In this document: positions 1-5,637 of the stretch, in pieces
Layout: every line of letters starts with the position of its first letter
Numbering within the stretch: position 1 is the stretch's first letter
Assembly: GCA_014523665.1 (NCBI GenBank)
Contig: JAATVR010000570.1
Location: 1 to 14,084 of the forward strand
Direction: 5' to 3'
Length of the DNA stretch: 14,084 nucleotides
Source of the DNA: Nitrososphaerales archaeon TH526
Lineage (GTDB): Archaea > Thermoproteota > Nitrososphaeria > Nitrososphaerales > Nitrososphaeraceae
Made by a program: the position numbers and the translations under genes
Notes under the pieces: model-generated
Seen by the model: the letters and a program-made list of their open reading frames with translations, nothing else
What the model was told of the DNA's origin: nothing
Databases searched by the model: none

Positions 1-438
1 CAGATTATACCCGGGCCAAATGAACATCTCCAAACAGTAGTTGTTTTACCTTACAGAAGTGATGGCTCAATCTATAAGGGAATTTTATCATTTACAGCAA
101 CCAAACCAGTTGAAGTAACGTTTAACCACAGAATTCCTTTAGATAATGCTACACTTTCCCAATTGGACATGGAAAAATTTGGAAAGATGTTTATACGTCA
201 TCTAACCGCCTTTCCAGGTAACATATCTGCTATAGGGCGGATCATACCTGATTATAGCGGAAGCACATCGCCATATTTCTCTGCATCTATGCCTTTTGTA
301 TCTAGTTCAGTTGTGCTTCGTACAAATGGCGAGCCATTTATTGCTGCTTACGAAGTATATGCTGATATAGTTCAACCTAAAGTAATAGAGCACCTTGAAA
401 ATGCTACTGTTACTAATATCACCAACGCTTCTAGTTAG
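1..438 (+). CDS. C-terminal part of a probable secreted or surface protein (5' end outside the window)
   Basis: An open frame enters from the left edge and runs 145 codons to a TAG at 436-438; the true start lies upstream, and the ATG at 163 is only an internal methionine. The visible part is beta-rich with many hydrophobic/Thr/Ser alternations (for example TVVVLPYRSDG near the edge) and has no membrane span. The last residues contain three overlapping-spaced N-glycosylation sequons (NAT, NIT, NAS) and a further NAT earlier, which fits an extracellular protein of an archaeon that N-glycosylates its surface proteins. No catalytic motif or known domain was recognised. It is followed by a decayed region on the opposite strand rather than by a co-oriented gene. 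That the frame is real is fairly sure; location outside the cell is inference. Confidence 0.7.
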   Translation, partial: QIIPGPNEHLQTVVVLPYRSDGSIYKGILSFTATKPVEVTFNHRIPLDNATLSQLDMEKFGKMFIRHLTAFPGNISAIGRIIPDYSGSTSPYFSASMPFVSSSVVLRTNGEPFIAAYEVYADIVQPKVIEHLENATVTNITNASS

Positions 439-804
439 ATAATACAAAAACTGCAATAATAGAGAACATGGAAGGATCACTAGACAAAGATATTACGCAA
501 CGTTCATTGCAATCAATCCAGGGTTTAATTAAAAAACTATAATACGGAAATGTTGTCTTATACTGATGCTCATAGTTAGGATCTCTAGCCTTTCCTTCAG
601 GCCCAGATAAGTAAAGGAACAGCGTCATCATCAGACACTCTTGACGTACTTCGAACGTAACCCATATTCATCACGTAATTTGACTGTGTCTATCATCTGA
701 TTAAAGTCCGGCCCAGGTTAGTCCCCACCATGCGGTACACTGATGACACCCTCCACACGTTCAGCGATGCATACACCAAGGGCGGAAGAGCCAGATCCTG
801 GGTC
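431..804 (-). pseudogene. Decayed gene resembling the nuclease domain of a phage-type terminase large subunit
   Basis: Read on the minus strand from 804, one frame gives 28 residues starting DPGSGSSALGVCIAERVEG, then a TAA (718-720), then 28 more residues in the same frame (PGPDFNQMIDTV, KLRDEYGLRSKYV) to a TGA at 631-633. The adjacent frame then takes over (631 down to 431) with GPEGKARDPNYEHQYK. The order Asp-Pro-Gly-x-Gly-Ser-Ser, then a strand, then 'PDFNxMIDTVxxLRxxYG', then 'DPNYEHQ' is what I expect of the RNase H-fold nuclease half of terminase-like proteins; the first Asp would be a metal ligand. Directly upstream (higher coordinates) the frame is closed by three consecutive TAA codons and no ATPase half is present. 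At least one stop and one frameshift make this a remnant. The family assignment rests on remembered motif order only, so it is tentative; the broken coding character is better supported. Confidence 0.45.
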
Positions 805-859
805 GGATATACATTATTATTAAGTTCGAAATAGATCACGACCACTGACCACGGATCAA

Positions 860-1423
860 TTGAGTCCTAGTAAGGAGGGGAAAAGATCACTTGCGATTCT
901 ATTCCTAATAATATTTATTGCCATCATCTCTGCGACAATTCTGGACTGGGCTATTTTACCTTACAGTCTACCCTCTTATGCCAATCTAGCTATCTGGTGG
1001 TCAATCTTTATCATTGTCATCGTTATCCTCATATTCCATTATCGTCACGCGTTGCATCCATTGCGGAATAGGATGAAAACTAGTATTTCTTGGCCCCTGA
1101 GTGCGAAAGTGATAAATGGGCTATGTTGGGCAGGCCCTTTCGTCATGATATCTGTATTCCAATCTATGTATCCGTACTTGGTCCTGTTAGGGATTGGGGC
1201 AGGGAATATTTGCACTTACGACCTACTACGGAAGTATAGCCACGTGTCGAACAAGGAGCAACTTCTAGTTGGCATTGTATCAATCTCATTTATTCCATTG
1301 GCACTGGTTGTTAATTATACAATATTTCAGAATTCAGTTGAGTTTGCTCCGTTGGTTTCTAGATTATTGATCGGAATAGCCTATGGAGTGGGAGGCTTTT
1401 ATGCACTATTATTAGATCACTAG
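860..1423 (+). CDS. Small polytopic membrane protein of unknown function
   Basis: The 187-residue product begins at TTG 860; the frame is open back to 824 with no ATG or GTG, so TTG is the best available start, though no clear ribosome binding site precedes it (a GGAGG-like run lies inside the gene at 872-880). Hydrophobic stretches at about residues 10-33, 41-62, 85-120 (probably two passes), 136-158 and 163-185 predict five or six membrane helices. Positively charged loops (HALHPLRNRMK near 65-75; LLRKYSHVSNKEQ near 123-135) suggest alternate cytoplasmic loops. The C-terminus ends almost immediately after the last helix. No transporter signature or catalytic residues were recognised. Neighbours give no clue: a decayed gene lies upstream and a long gap follows. 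Real gene likely; function unknown. Confidence 0.7.
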   Translation: MSPSKEGKRSLAILFLIIFIAIISATILDWAILPYSLPSYANLAIWWSIFIIVIVILIFHYRHALHPLRNRMKTSISWPLSAKVINGLCWAGPFVMISVFQSMYPYLVLLGIGAGNICTYDLLRKYSHVSNKEQLLVGIVSISFIPLALVVNYTIFQNSVEFAPLVSRLLIGIAYGVGGFYALLLDH

Positions 1424-1435
1424 GATAATTATAGT

Positions 1436-1569
1436 ATGAATACATCTCAAATCAGTCAGATACAGGTAATTCAAGAAGTTGTTACTCTTTTTCAGTATTT
1501 GTGACTTTTGAATCATGCACGCGAGGAACCGGTCTCCCGTGATTCAGGTGATTTAAGGCAGCGGCAGAG
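1436..1569 (+). other. Intergenic stretch with a short ORF continuing past an in-frame TGA
   Basis: ATG 1436 opens a 22-codon frame (MNTSQISQIQVIQEVVTLFQ...) ending at TGA 1502-1504. The same frame continues after the stop with a charged stretch (LLNHAREEPVSRDSGDLRQR) to the next stop at about 1569. It may be a gene remnant or chance. No ribosome binding site or TATA-like box stands out. No function can be assigned. Confidence 0.2.
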
Positions 1570-1815
1570 GTAACCCGGGTTCCAAATGCACTGTCGCAGA
1601 CACAGCAGGGTTTCAAATGTTGCTTTCCTTGTAATTCCCTTCGAAGACAAACGTAATGAATTGTCTACATTGTCAACTAGCATTGTTTTCACCAATTGGT
1701 CATTCTCAACTTCCGAAATTACAAATTTACCAATTTCCGCAATACGAATTTGATGTTCAATAGCTGATTGGATGACGTACAACATGACTAGTCCAACGAG
1801 GTTCTGATATGTCAC
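1513..1815 (-). CDS. Doubtful hypothetical protein, divergent from the zinc-ribbon gene
   Basis: A 100-codon frame starts at GTG 1815. Residues 1-70 look protein-like, with amphipathic helices (IQSAIEHQIRIAEIGKFVIS) followed by SLRLSSKGITRKATFETLL, a pattern that could be a small helical regulator. The last 30 residues (cysteine-rich, then Arg/Ser/Glu) look unlike coding sequence and may follow a frameshift. An AT-rich TATA-like stretch at 1850-1860 lies between this start and the divergent start at 1888 and reads acceptably on both strands. I recognise no family. Alternative: a remnant whose true C-terminus was lost. Confidence 0.3.
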   Translation of the reverse strand: MTYQNLVGLVMLYVIQSAIEHQIRIAEIGKFVISEVENDQLVKTMLVDNVDNSLRLSSKGITRKATFETLLCLRQCIWNPGYLCRCLKSPESRETGSSRA

Positions 1816-1849
1816 TACGTAATTATCTACTGGAAGTTCAGCATGAAAA

Positions 1850-1860
1850 AGATATAATTC
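1850..1860. promoter_or_regulatory. Possible shared TATA element between divergent starts at 1815 (-) and 1888 (+)
   Basis: GATATAATTC reads as an AT-rich TATA-like box in both directions. It lies about 33 nt from the plus-strand GTG 1888 and about 38 nt from the minus-strand GTG 1815, so each transcript would have a short leader. Inferred from spacing only. Confidence 0.3.
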
Positions 1861-1887
1861 AAAGATTTGTGTAGGTGGTTATTAGCA

Positions 1888-2058
1888 GTGAGTAAAAGCC
1901 GGACCCGAATATGTTACAGTTGCGGAGAGGAAAAGTTTATGGACTACGAACTCGAGAAAAAGTTAGGAACTACGATTCCCGTATGTCCTCGATGCTATAT
2001 TACAGCCATTTTAGAATTGGATAAAGAACTCCAAAGTGAAACGCCAGTTGAGCCTTAG
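1888..2058 (+). CDS. Small zinc-ribbon protein (56 aa)
   Basis: I choose GTG 1888 as the start because an AGGTGG ribosome-binding-like sequence (1873-1878) lies about 9 nt upstream; the open frame extends to TTG 1867, but that adds an unlikely N-terminus. The 56-residue product has two zinc knuckles, CYSC (Cys9, Cys12) and CPRC (Cys33, Cys36), separated by a 20-residue acidic/basic linker, and ends in a charged helix (LELDKELQSETPVEP). Such four-cysteine ribbons bind one structural zinc and typically mediate protein-protein or nucleic-acid contacts. It is the first of three very small zinc-ribbon genes in this window, none of which shares obvious sequence beyond the CxxC pairs. Function unknown; the fold is reasonably sure. 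Confidence 0.65.
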   Translation: MSKSRTRICYSCGEEKFMDYELEKKLGTTIPVCPRCYITAILELDKELQSETPVEP

Positions 2059-2152
2059 CGGCACCAAATTAAGTGGCAAAACTGGGTTGAAGTTCGATTC
2101 TGCAATCTGTCGCTCAACGCTTGTATATTTGGAGGTTACAATAGCTCTATCA

Positions 2153-2671
2153 TCATAGCAATCCACATTCACTTAGGCTATCAAGGATTGGTTTTAACTT
2201 TAGACCTATATCTTTTTCATGCAATACAAATTGGCTATTCAAATGGAGAGCAATGGATAGCATATTTCTATCTTCCCTGGACGTATAAATTCCGTTTCCT
2301 ATTATATTATATCTATCCAAATTAGATCTCATCCATGACTTCCATGCATCCATTCTTTGCAAATCTGCCTCCATCCTCAGATACGCAGAATCTAAATCTA
2401 CGTGTTCATCTTCGATGTCCAGAAGATCTAGTTTTACAAGAGGGACAAGAATCTCCCCTCCAGACACCTCCTTATGCTCCTTGTTCATGGCGTCGATGAT
2501 GGTTTCTTCAACCTCCTCCCCATTATCACTATTGGATTTCTGATCGGACATAAATCCATAGTTCGGGAAAAAGTACCCTGCTAAATCATTGTTCCTATCG
2601 TATATTTTGAAAATCGTTTCATCATATTCGATTTTCCATTTCTTGTTGTCCTTGTCTTTCCTTAGGAACAC
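2153..2671 (-). CDS. Acidic cytoplasmic protein of unknown function (172 aa)
   Basis: Starts at GTG 2671 (no ATG available before the upstream stop; a CTG lies further up) and ends at TAG 2153. The N-terminal 40 residues read like a small beta sheet (KKWKIEYDETIFKIYDRNN), followed by a Ser/Asn/Glu-rich linker (about residues 43-58), then a helical acidic region. The middle carries LVPLVKLDLLDIEDEHVDLD, and the C-terminal half is helical with several Trp/Met residues (MDAWKSWMRSNLDRYN). It has no membrane span, signal peptide or cysteine motif and I recognise no family. It overlaps no other convincing gene; a doubtful plus-strand ORF starts 15 nt from its start codon. Coding character is good; function is unknown. 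Confidence 0.65.
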   Translation of the reverse strand: MFLRKDKDNKKWKIEYDETIFKIYDRNNDLAGYFFPNYGFMSDQKSNSDNGEEVEETIIDAMNKEHKEVSGGEILVPLVKLDLLDIEDEHVDLDSAYLRMEADLQRMDAWKSWMRSNLDRYNIIGNGIYTSREDRNMLSIALHLNSQFVLHEKDIGLKLKPILDSLSECGLL

Positions 2672-2685
2672 TATGGCGAAACTAT

Positions 2686-2892
2686 TTGCAAACAGGTGAT
2701 TTTAACCTTATCTACAACGTAGCATTGACGGCTGCGGAGTGTTGCAATCAATGCATTTGGAATAAAATTCAGAGGTACGAAATACCATCAATGTATCCGG
2801 AAGTCATCTGTATAATAGAAATCATTAGTGCTTCATTTGGTAACAAATCAAAGCGACTTATTTTTATTGAGAAAACATTTAAAGTTTATTAG
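2686..2892 (+). CDS. Doubtful short ORF with a Cys-Cys-x-x-Cys cluster
   Basis: A 68-codon frame begins at TTG 2686 with no upstream ribosome binding site and ends at TAG 2890-2892. The N-terminal third contains NVALTAAECCNQCIWNKIQR, a cysteine cluster that might be a metal site, but there is no second cluster to complete one. It is divergent from the gene starting at 2671, leaving only 14 nt for two promoters, which argues against it. Two strong hairpins follow at 2923-2979. Retained only as a possibility. Confidence 0.22.
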   Translation: MQTGDFNLIYNVALTAAECCNQCIWNKIQRYEIPSMYPEVICIIEIISASFGNKSKRLIFIEKTFKVY

Positions 2893-2922
2893 GATGTAAG
2901 CGTCTTGTCCTTGAATTGTAAA

Positions 2923-2955
2923 TGTGGGGGTCTGGCGCTTCGAAACGCACCCACA
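2923..2955. other. Hairpin: TGTGGG ... GCG / CGC ... CCCACA
   Basis: TGTGGG (2923-2928) pairs with CCCACA (2950-2955), and inside it GCG (2935-2937) pairs with CGC (2946-2948), leaving a loop containing TTCGAA. It is unusually GC-rich for its surroundings and stands immediately next to a second hairpin. It is not part of a recognisable gene. Confidence 0.5.
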
Positions 2956-2979
2956 ATTTTAAGGGGGTTCCCTTAAATT
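2956..2979. terminator. Hairpin with 4-nt loop (TTTAAGGG-GGTT-CCCTTAAA type)
   Basis: The arms 2956-2965 and 2970-2979 pair with one mismatch around a GGTT loop. It abuts the preceding hairpin, so the two form a continuous 57-nt structured block. It lies downstream of the minus-strand gene ending at 3097 and could help end that transcript; there is no following T-run on either strand, so terminator function is only a guess. Confidence 0.4.
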
Positions 2980-3096
2980 CTAATTAATGATAGCATCCCT
3001 TTACCCAAATATTATCTGCTTTTAGCACGGGAGAAATAAGATTAAACTAGGAAGCTTAATTGATTTGAATCTGCGAATCACCTACAAGCATGGTAC

Positions 3097-3510
3097 TCAT
3101 CTGAACATATCTGCGGATACAAAATGAATCTGAAAAAGAGACCATTCAATTATTGCTGCGCGTGATTTCAACCTAGAGATTTCGTAGGATTCACGCTTGT
3201 TTGCCTCGAACTTTAGAATGCATTTGTCAATCCTGACTAGCACTTTTATTAATGAAGTAATTAGTGATTTGACTGAGAAATCAGGCACAGGTTTGTTTTG
3301 TCTGAGTATTCCATTCAATTTTTTTGATACCCAGTTGAGGGTTTCAACCTGATTCGCAATGCTCCACAATCGAATCGGATCTACATCGGTGTTCTGAAAT
3401 TCCCATCTTTTCTGAGCAATTTGATCGTTAACTAAGTCATAGATTCGATGGATTAAAAGTTCATTATTCCCTGTGTAATATTGTTGTTGCTGCACAGTTG
3501 GCTTAGGCAT
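3097..3510 (-). CDS. Helical protein of unknown function (137 aa)
   Basis: The open frame reaches GTG 3555, but I choose ATG 3510 because a TATA-like CTTAAATG (minus strand, 3534-3541) lies 27 nt upstream, the spacing of a leaderless archaeal transcript, and because the extra 15 residues look non-conserved. The product begins MPKPTVQQQQYYTGNNELL and is predicted all-helical, with a basic C-terminal half (KVLVRIDKCILKFEANKRES, ISRLKSRAAIIEWSLFQ). There is no zinc motif, membrane span or catalytic signature. It could be a small structural or adaptor protein; I recognise no family. It stands alone, with long gaps on both sides. Confidence 0.6.
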   Translation of the reverse strand: MPKPTVQQQQYYTGNNELLIHRIYDLVNDQIAQKRWEFQNTDVDPIRLWSIANQVETLNWVSKKLNGILRQNKPVPDFSVKSLITSLIKVLVRIDKCILKFEANKRESYEISRLKSRAAIIEWSLFQIHFVSADMFR

Positions 3511-3533
3511 AAAATAGAGAACACGAGATCGAA

Positions 3534-3541
3534 CATTTAAG
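3534..3541 (-). promoter_or_regulatory. TATA-like box of the 137-aa gene
   Basis: CTTAAATG on the minus strand, centred 27 nt from ATG 3510, matches the position of an archaeal TATA box for a leaderless mRNA. A 20-nt purine-only run (3558-3577, plus strand) lies just upstream. Confidence 0.4.
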
Positions 3542-3645
3542 GTCTGGTATACCACTTCGGAAGGGGGAGGGGAGGAGAGCTGTCCGCCCCCATTGTCTAG
3601 ATTGGCTAATCCCTTCTTGGACTCTGATCCTACTCTTTTAAAATC

Positions 3646-3896
3646 TTAGGCTAGTCAAAATGATATCTTTAAGTGGATGCAACTCGGTAATTCTCTGGCT
3701 GGTGAAAGTAGACCAAGAGTTATATCCCGCGATAGAATTTACGTGAAGAATTGATTGTTACAGCCCCTGTTTAATCGAAATCTCCAACTTGGCCACAGCC
3801 AGCCATCCGATAAAGAAGTAAATTATTCATAGAAGTATTCACAGAAGTTCTGGACAGAGTATCAATTTCGTGAATACTGAAAATGCCGAAGGAGGT
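3646..3896 (+). pseudogene. Multi-stop reading frame, probable remnant of an unrecognised gene
   Basis: A single plus-strand frame reads protein-like across most of this gap: FKWMQLGNSLAGESRPRVIS and RDRIYVKN, then TGA (3752-3754), then LLQPLFNRNLQLGHSQPSDK and EVNYS, TAG (3830-3832), KYSQKFWTEYQFREY, TGA. Because the frame stays constant and only stops interrupt it, decay by point mutation is plausible. I do not recognise the family. A perfect-looking ribosome binding sequence (AAGGAGGT, about 3889-3896) at the end precedes ATG 3906, which opens only a 14-codon frame over the end of the neighbouring minus-strand gene and is probably incidental. Confidence 0.3.
3824..3878. repeat. 12-bp tandem repeat plus inverted copy
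   Basis: TATTCATAGAAG (3824-3835) is followed directly by TATTCACAGAAG (3836-3847), one mismatch apart. AGTATTCAC (3834-3842) recurs inverted as GTGAATACT (3870-3878). It lies just beyond the 3' end of the zinc-finger gene and could be a binding site or chance in AT-rich DNA. Confidence 0.35.
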
Positions 3897-3903
3897 AATT
3901 CAA

Positions 3904-4188
3904 TTATGAATAGCGTTTGTGAACGTAACACCATCTCCACTGCTTATTAGGTAAGGCTACCATTGCGGGATGACCGGTCTGTTCAAAGTGTTTAGTAGCA
4001 TGAAGCCCTTCCGATGAATCACAGCAGCCTACGTGACCACATGTTAAGCACATTCGCAATGCCACCCAGTCTGTGCCTTCTATTTCGCATTCTTGACATG
4101 ACTTAGTATTTGGATTTATCCTATTCTCATCTATCCCTGCAAAATGTTCGCACGTGCTATTTTTGTCAGTTCCACTATTCCCATACAT
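3904..4188 (-). CDS. UBP-type zinc-finger protein (94 aa)
   Basis: Nearly the whole protein is one ZnF-UBP domain, known in eukaryotic deubiquitinases and BRAP2/HDAC6 for binding free C-termini of ubiquitin, and found as stand-alone proteins in some bacteria and archaea. Visible ligand candidates are Cys13 and His15 (CEH), Cys31/Cys34 (CQEC), Cys47/Cys50 (CLTC), Cys55, His63, His67, His73 and His90, in the usual order and with the typical GHVGCCDSSEGLHATKHFEQ core and the aromatic WRWCYVH end. The start is ATG 4188, 28 nt below a clear TATA-like box, so the mRNA is probably leaderless. The length equals that of a single domain, so nothing is missing. It stands alone between the ParA-like gene and the multi-stop frame. 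Domain assignment is secure; the partner in an archaeon is unknown, a ubiquitin-like or C-terminal peptide being the obvious guess. Confidence 0.9.
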   Translation of the reverse strand: MYGNSGTDKNSTCEHFAGIDENRINPNTKSCQECEIEGTDWVALRMCLTCGHVGCCDSSEGLHATKHFEQTGHPAMVALPNKQWRWCYVHKRYS

Positions 4189-4203
4189 TGGAAATATAAT
4201 CGG

Positions 4204-4220
4204 TCACGTGATTTTATAAA
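4204..4220 (-). promoter_or_regulatory. TATA-like box (4211-4220) with adjoining TCACGTGA palindrome
   Basis: ATTTTATAAA (plus strand 4211-4220) is centred 28 nt from ATG 4188. The 8-bp palindrome TCACGTGA (4204-4211) sits on its downstream edge, where a bound protein would block transcription start, so it is a candidate repressor site for the UBP-type gene. Confidence 0.5.
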
Positions 4221-4271
4221 CTATGACCACCGAGCTTCCTTTCTGGTAGTTAGCGTGTACGGTAGGAATTG

Positions 4272-4331
4272 ATGATTTGAAATTGCAATCTCAAATCTAA
4301 GTTACACCATCTCAATTCCATGTCAAATCAT
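4272..4331. repeat. Three GATTTGA/TCAAATC half-sites in the UBP-gene upstream region
   Basis: ATGATTTGA (4272-4280) is inverted as TCAAATC (4291-4297) and as TCAAATCAT (4323-4331). The inner pair forms a 7-bp inverted repeat with a 10-nt gap, the outer pair a 9-bp one with a 42-nt gap. It could be an operator cluster or alternative RNA stems after the ParA-like gene. Confidence 0.35.
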
Positions 4332-4339
4332 GGCCCCTT

Positions 4340-4395
4340 CTATGATATAGCATTGGCAACACGGTGTAAGGATAGGTCACAGGGACCTATCATAG
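4340..4395 (-). terminator. Hairpin overlapping the stop codon of the ParA-like gene
   Basis: GATAGGTC (4371-4378) and GACCTATC (4384-4391) are a perfect 8-bp inverted repeat with a 5-nt loop, overlapping the TGA at 4390-4392. An alternative longer pairing, CTATGATA (4340-4347) with TATCATAG (4388-4395), shares the right arm. No T-run follows, so transcript end or mRNA stability are both possible roles. Confidence 0.45.
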
Positions 4396-5328
4396 GACAT
4401 CTATGAGCTTTTCAATTTGGGAAGTGAATGGATGGTGCCTGTAATTAATGACGGTAAGAAATTCTTTCCTTAAGAATTGTATATCACAATAACACGGGAT
4501 GTAGGATATGATTTCAATTCCTAGGTTAGCCGACAATCTTTCCAATCCGTCAACGTCGAGGCGATCCTGTTGTCTCACTAACTGCGTTATCGGTCCATTA
4601 TCCGTGCTCGTTTGAGCAATTGGGTGAGTGGAGATGTGCAAGAATCCATCGTTATCTGAGATAGCCTGTTGAGGGATACAGTATCCTTCAACCATATTGT
4701 ACACGAGGAACGCTTTGCTCCCAAGTTCTATGAAAGATCTGTATATCTCCTCTGCTACCATTCTTGTGCCATCGATATCAAGGTCGCTCATTTTCAGTGT
4801 CAAAAGCAAAATATCTGCAATTGCTAACGAGTTTATTGACCAGAATCTTATACCTGGGCTCGTGTCGACTATGATATAGTCTGCGCGAAATTCAGACATC
4901 AAAATTTCTCTAAGATGTATAAATCTTCTAATAGCCTGCCTTTTTGTGTCTGTATCAGCCGTTTCAAGCTTGAATATCTCTTTTTTTTGAGGGTTAGAGA
5001 ATCCGACCCATAATTTGCCCTTAATTTCTGAGTCATTACTTTCAACTAGATTAATTGGTCTGATTTTATCGGAACGGGATTGACTACCACTCAAACCATT
5101 CGTAACATCTATCATCACGTCTTGAATATCTGTGCTGGACGTTAGGAAGTCATTTATCCATTTTCGGGGTTCCTTTGAGAAATACAGCTGGAAACTCGGA
5201 GCATATATGTCCAAATCTAGCAGGCATACACGGTATCCTTTCTTGGCTAAAAGGATGGCACTATTGCAGGCTAGCGTGGTCTTTCCAGTACCTCCTTTGT
5301 AGGAATGGAAAGCAACGCACTTGTTCAT
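4390..5328 (-). CDS. ParA/MinD-family (SIMIBI) ATPase, orphan
   Basis: With ATG 5328 the protein has 312 residues and begins 10 residues before a deviant Walker A motif KGGTGKTT (11-18; signature Lys11, Lys16), which is the usual distance for this family. The open frame extends to TTG 5391, but those 21 residues are atypical. Further motifs are LLDLDIYAPS (Asp38/Asp40, the switch I region after the second strand) and Walker B YIIVDTSPG (Asp155), then LLLTLKMSDLDIDGT in the place of the MinD/ParA 'sandwich' region. ParA/MinD proteins dimerise on ATP and partition DNA or position protein complexes, working with a ParB- or MinE-like partner. No such partner is adjacent: the neighbour downstream is the UBP-type zinc finger and upstream is a membrane protein. 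An insertion around residues 75-130 (Ser/Asp/Lys rich) is longer than in minimal ParA. Subfamily and cargo cannot be told from sequence. Confidence 0.85.
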   Translation of the reverse strand: MNKCVAFHSYKGGTGKTTLACNSAILLAKKGYRVCLLDLDIYAPSFQLYFSKEPRKWINDFLTSSTDIQDVMIDVTNGLSGSQSRSDKIRPINLVESNDSEIKGKLWVGFSNPQKKEIFKLETADTDTKRQAIRRFIHLREILMSEFRADYIIVDTSPGIRFWSINSLAIADILLLTLKMSDLDIDGTRMVAEEIYRSFIELGSKAFLVYNMVEGYCIPQQAISDNDGFLHISTHPIAQTSTDNGPITQLVRQQDRLDVDGLERLSANLGIEIISYIPCYCDIQFLRKEFLTVINYRHHPFTSQIEKLIDVL

Positions 5329-5637
5329 TTCGTGCAGGACATAGTCTCTAAAGAGAGAATAGTATAAGAATGTACTTTCAAATGGCGGCAATCTTTTCTA
5401 TCTAGGAAATCGAAAATCGTTCAATTAGATTTGGTTCAGATAGTAGATTCCGCGTCTATGTAAGTTAAACGCTCATGATTCATCCTTATTTTTGTTGCTC
5501 GTATTAAACTCAATGCTCACCCGTCGTACTGCCTACTAAACAAGTTCATTGGTGGCCATCCGGCAAGTGCCTAACAGCACGAATTCAATATGCCGAATTT
5601 CAACGTGCTGTCGGATGAATTCATTTTTAACCTTGGA
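5329..5637. other. Gap between the ParA-like gene and the large membrane-protein gene
   Basis: This 309-base gap holds the probable promoter of the ParA-like gene (an AT-rich TTATACTATT on the minus strand near 5366) and a large imperfect inverted repeat at 5557-5617. Short plus- and minus-strand frames cross the inverted repeat, but none has a start, a ribosome binding site and useful length together. No further feature is seen. Confidence 0.4.
5557..5617. repeat. Long interrupted inverted repeat
   Basis: CATCCG (5557-5562) + ACAGCACG (5574-5581) + AATTC (5582-5586) pair with GAATT (5595-5599) + CGTGCTGT (5604-5611) + CGGATG (5612-5617). An 11-nt bulge on the left arm and a 4-nt bulge on the right interrupt it. 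It lies 20 nt beyond the 3' end of the membrane-protein gene and may be a terminator-like stem, a protein site or the core of a miniature element. Confidence 0.5.

Noticed and set aside
1560..1625. T-arm-like sequences (GGGTTCCAAATGC; GGGTTTCAAATG) suggesting a tRNA
   Set aside because: No matching acceptor stem, D-arm or anticodon arm at the right distances.
2085..2120. tRNA-like AAGTTCGATTCTGC with flanking GTTGA/TCAAC
   Set aside because: Only a 5-bp stem; no cloverleaf can be built.
3889..3950. Perfect ribosome-binding sequence followed by ATG 3906
   Set aside because: The frame is only 14 codons and runs over the end of the real UBP-type gene on the other strand.
5507..5620. Plus-strand frame reading through the inverted repeat (HWWPSGKCLTARIQYAEF)
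   Set aside because: About 36 codons, no start codon or ribosome binding site; probably a chance reading of the structured element.
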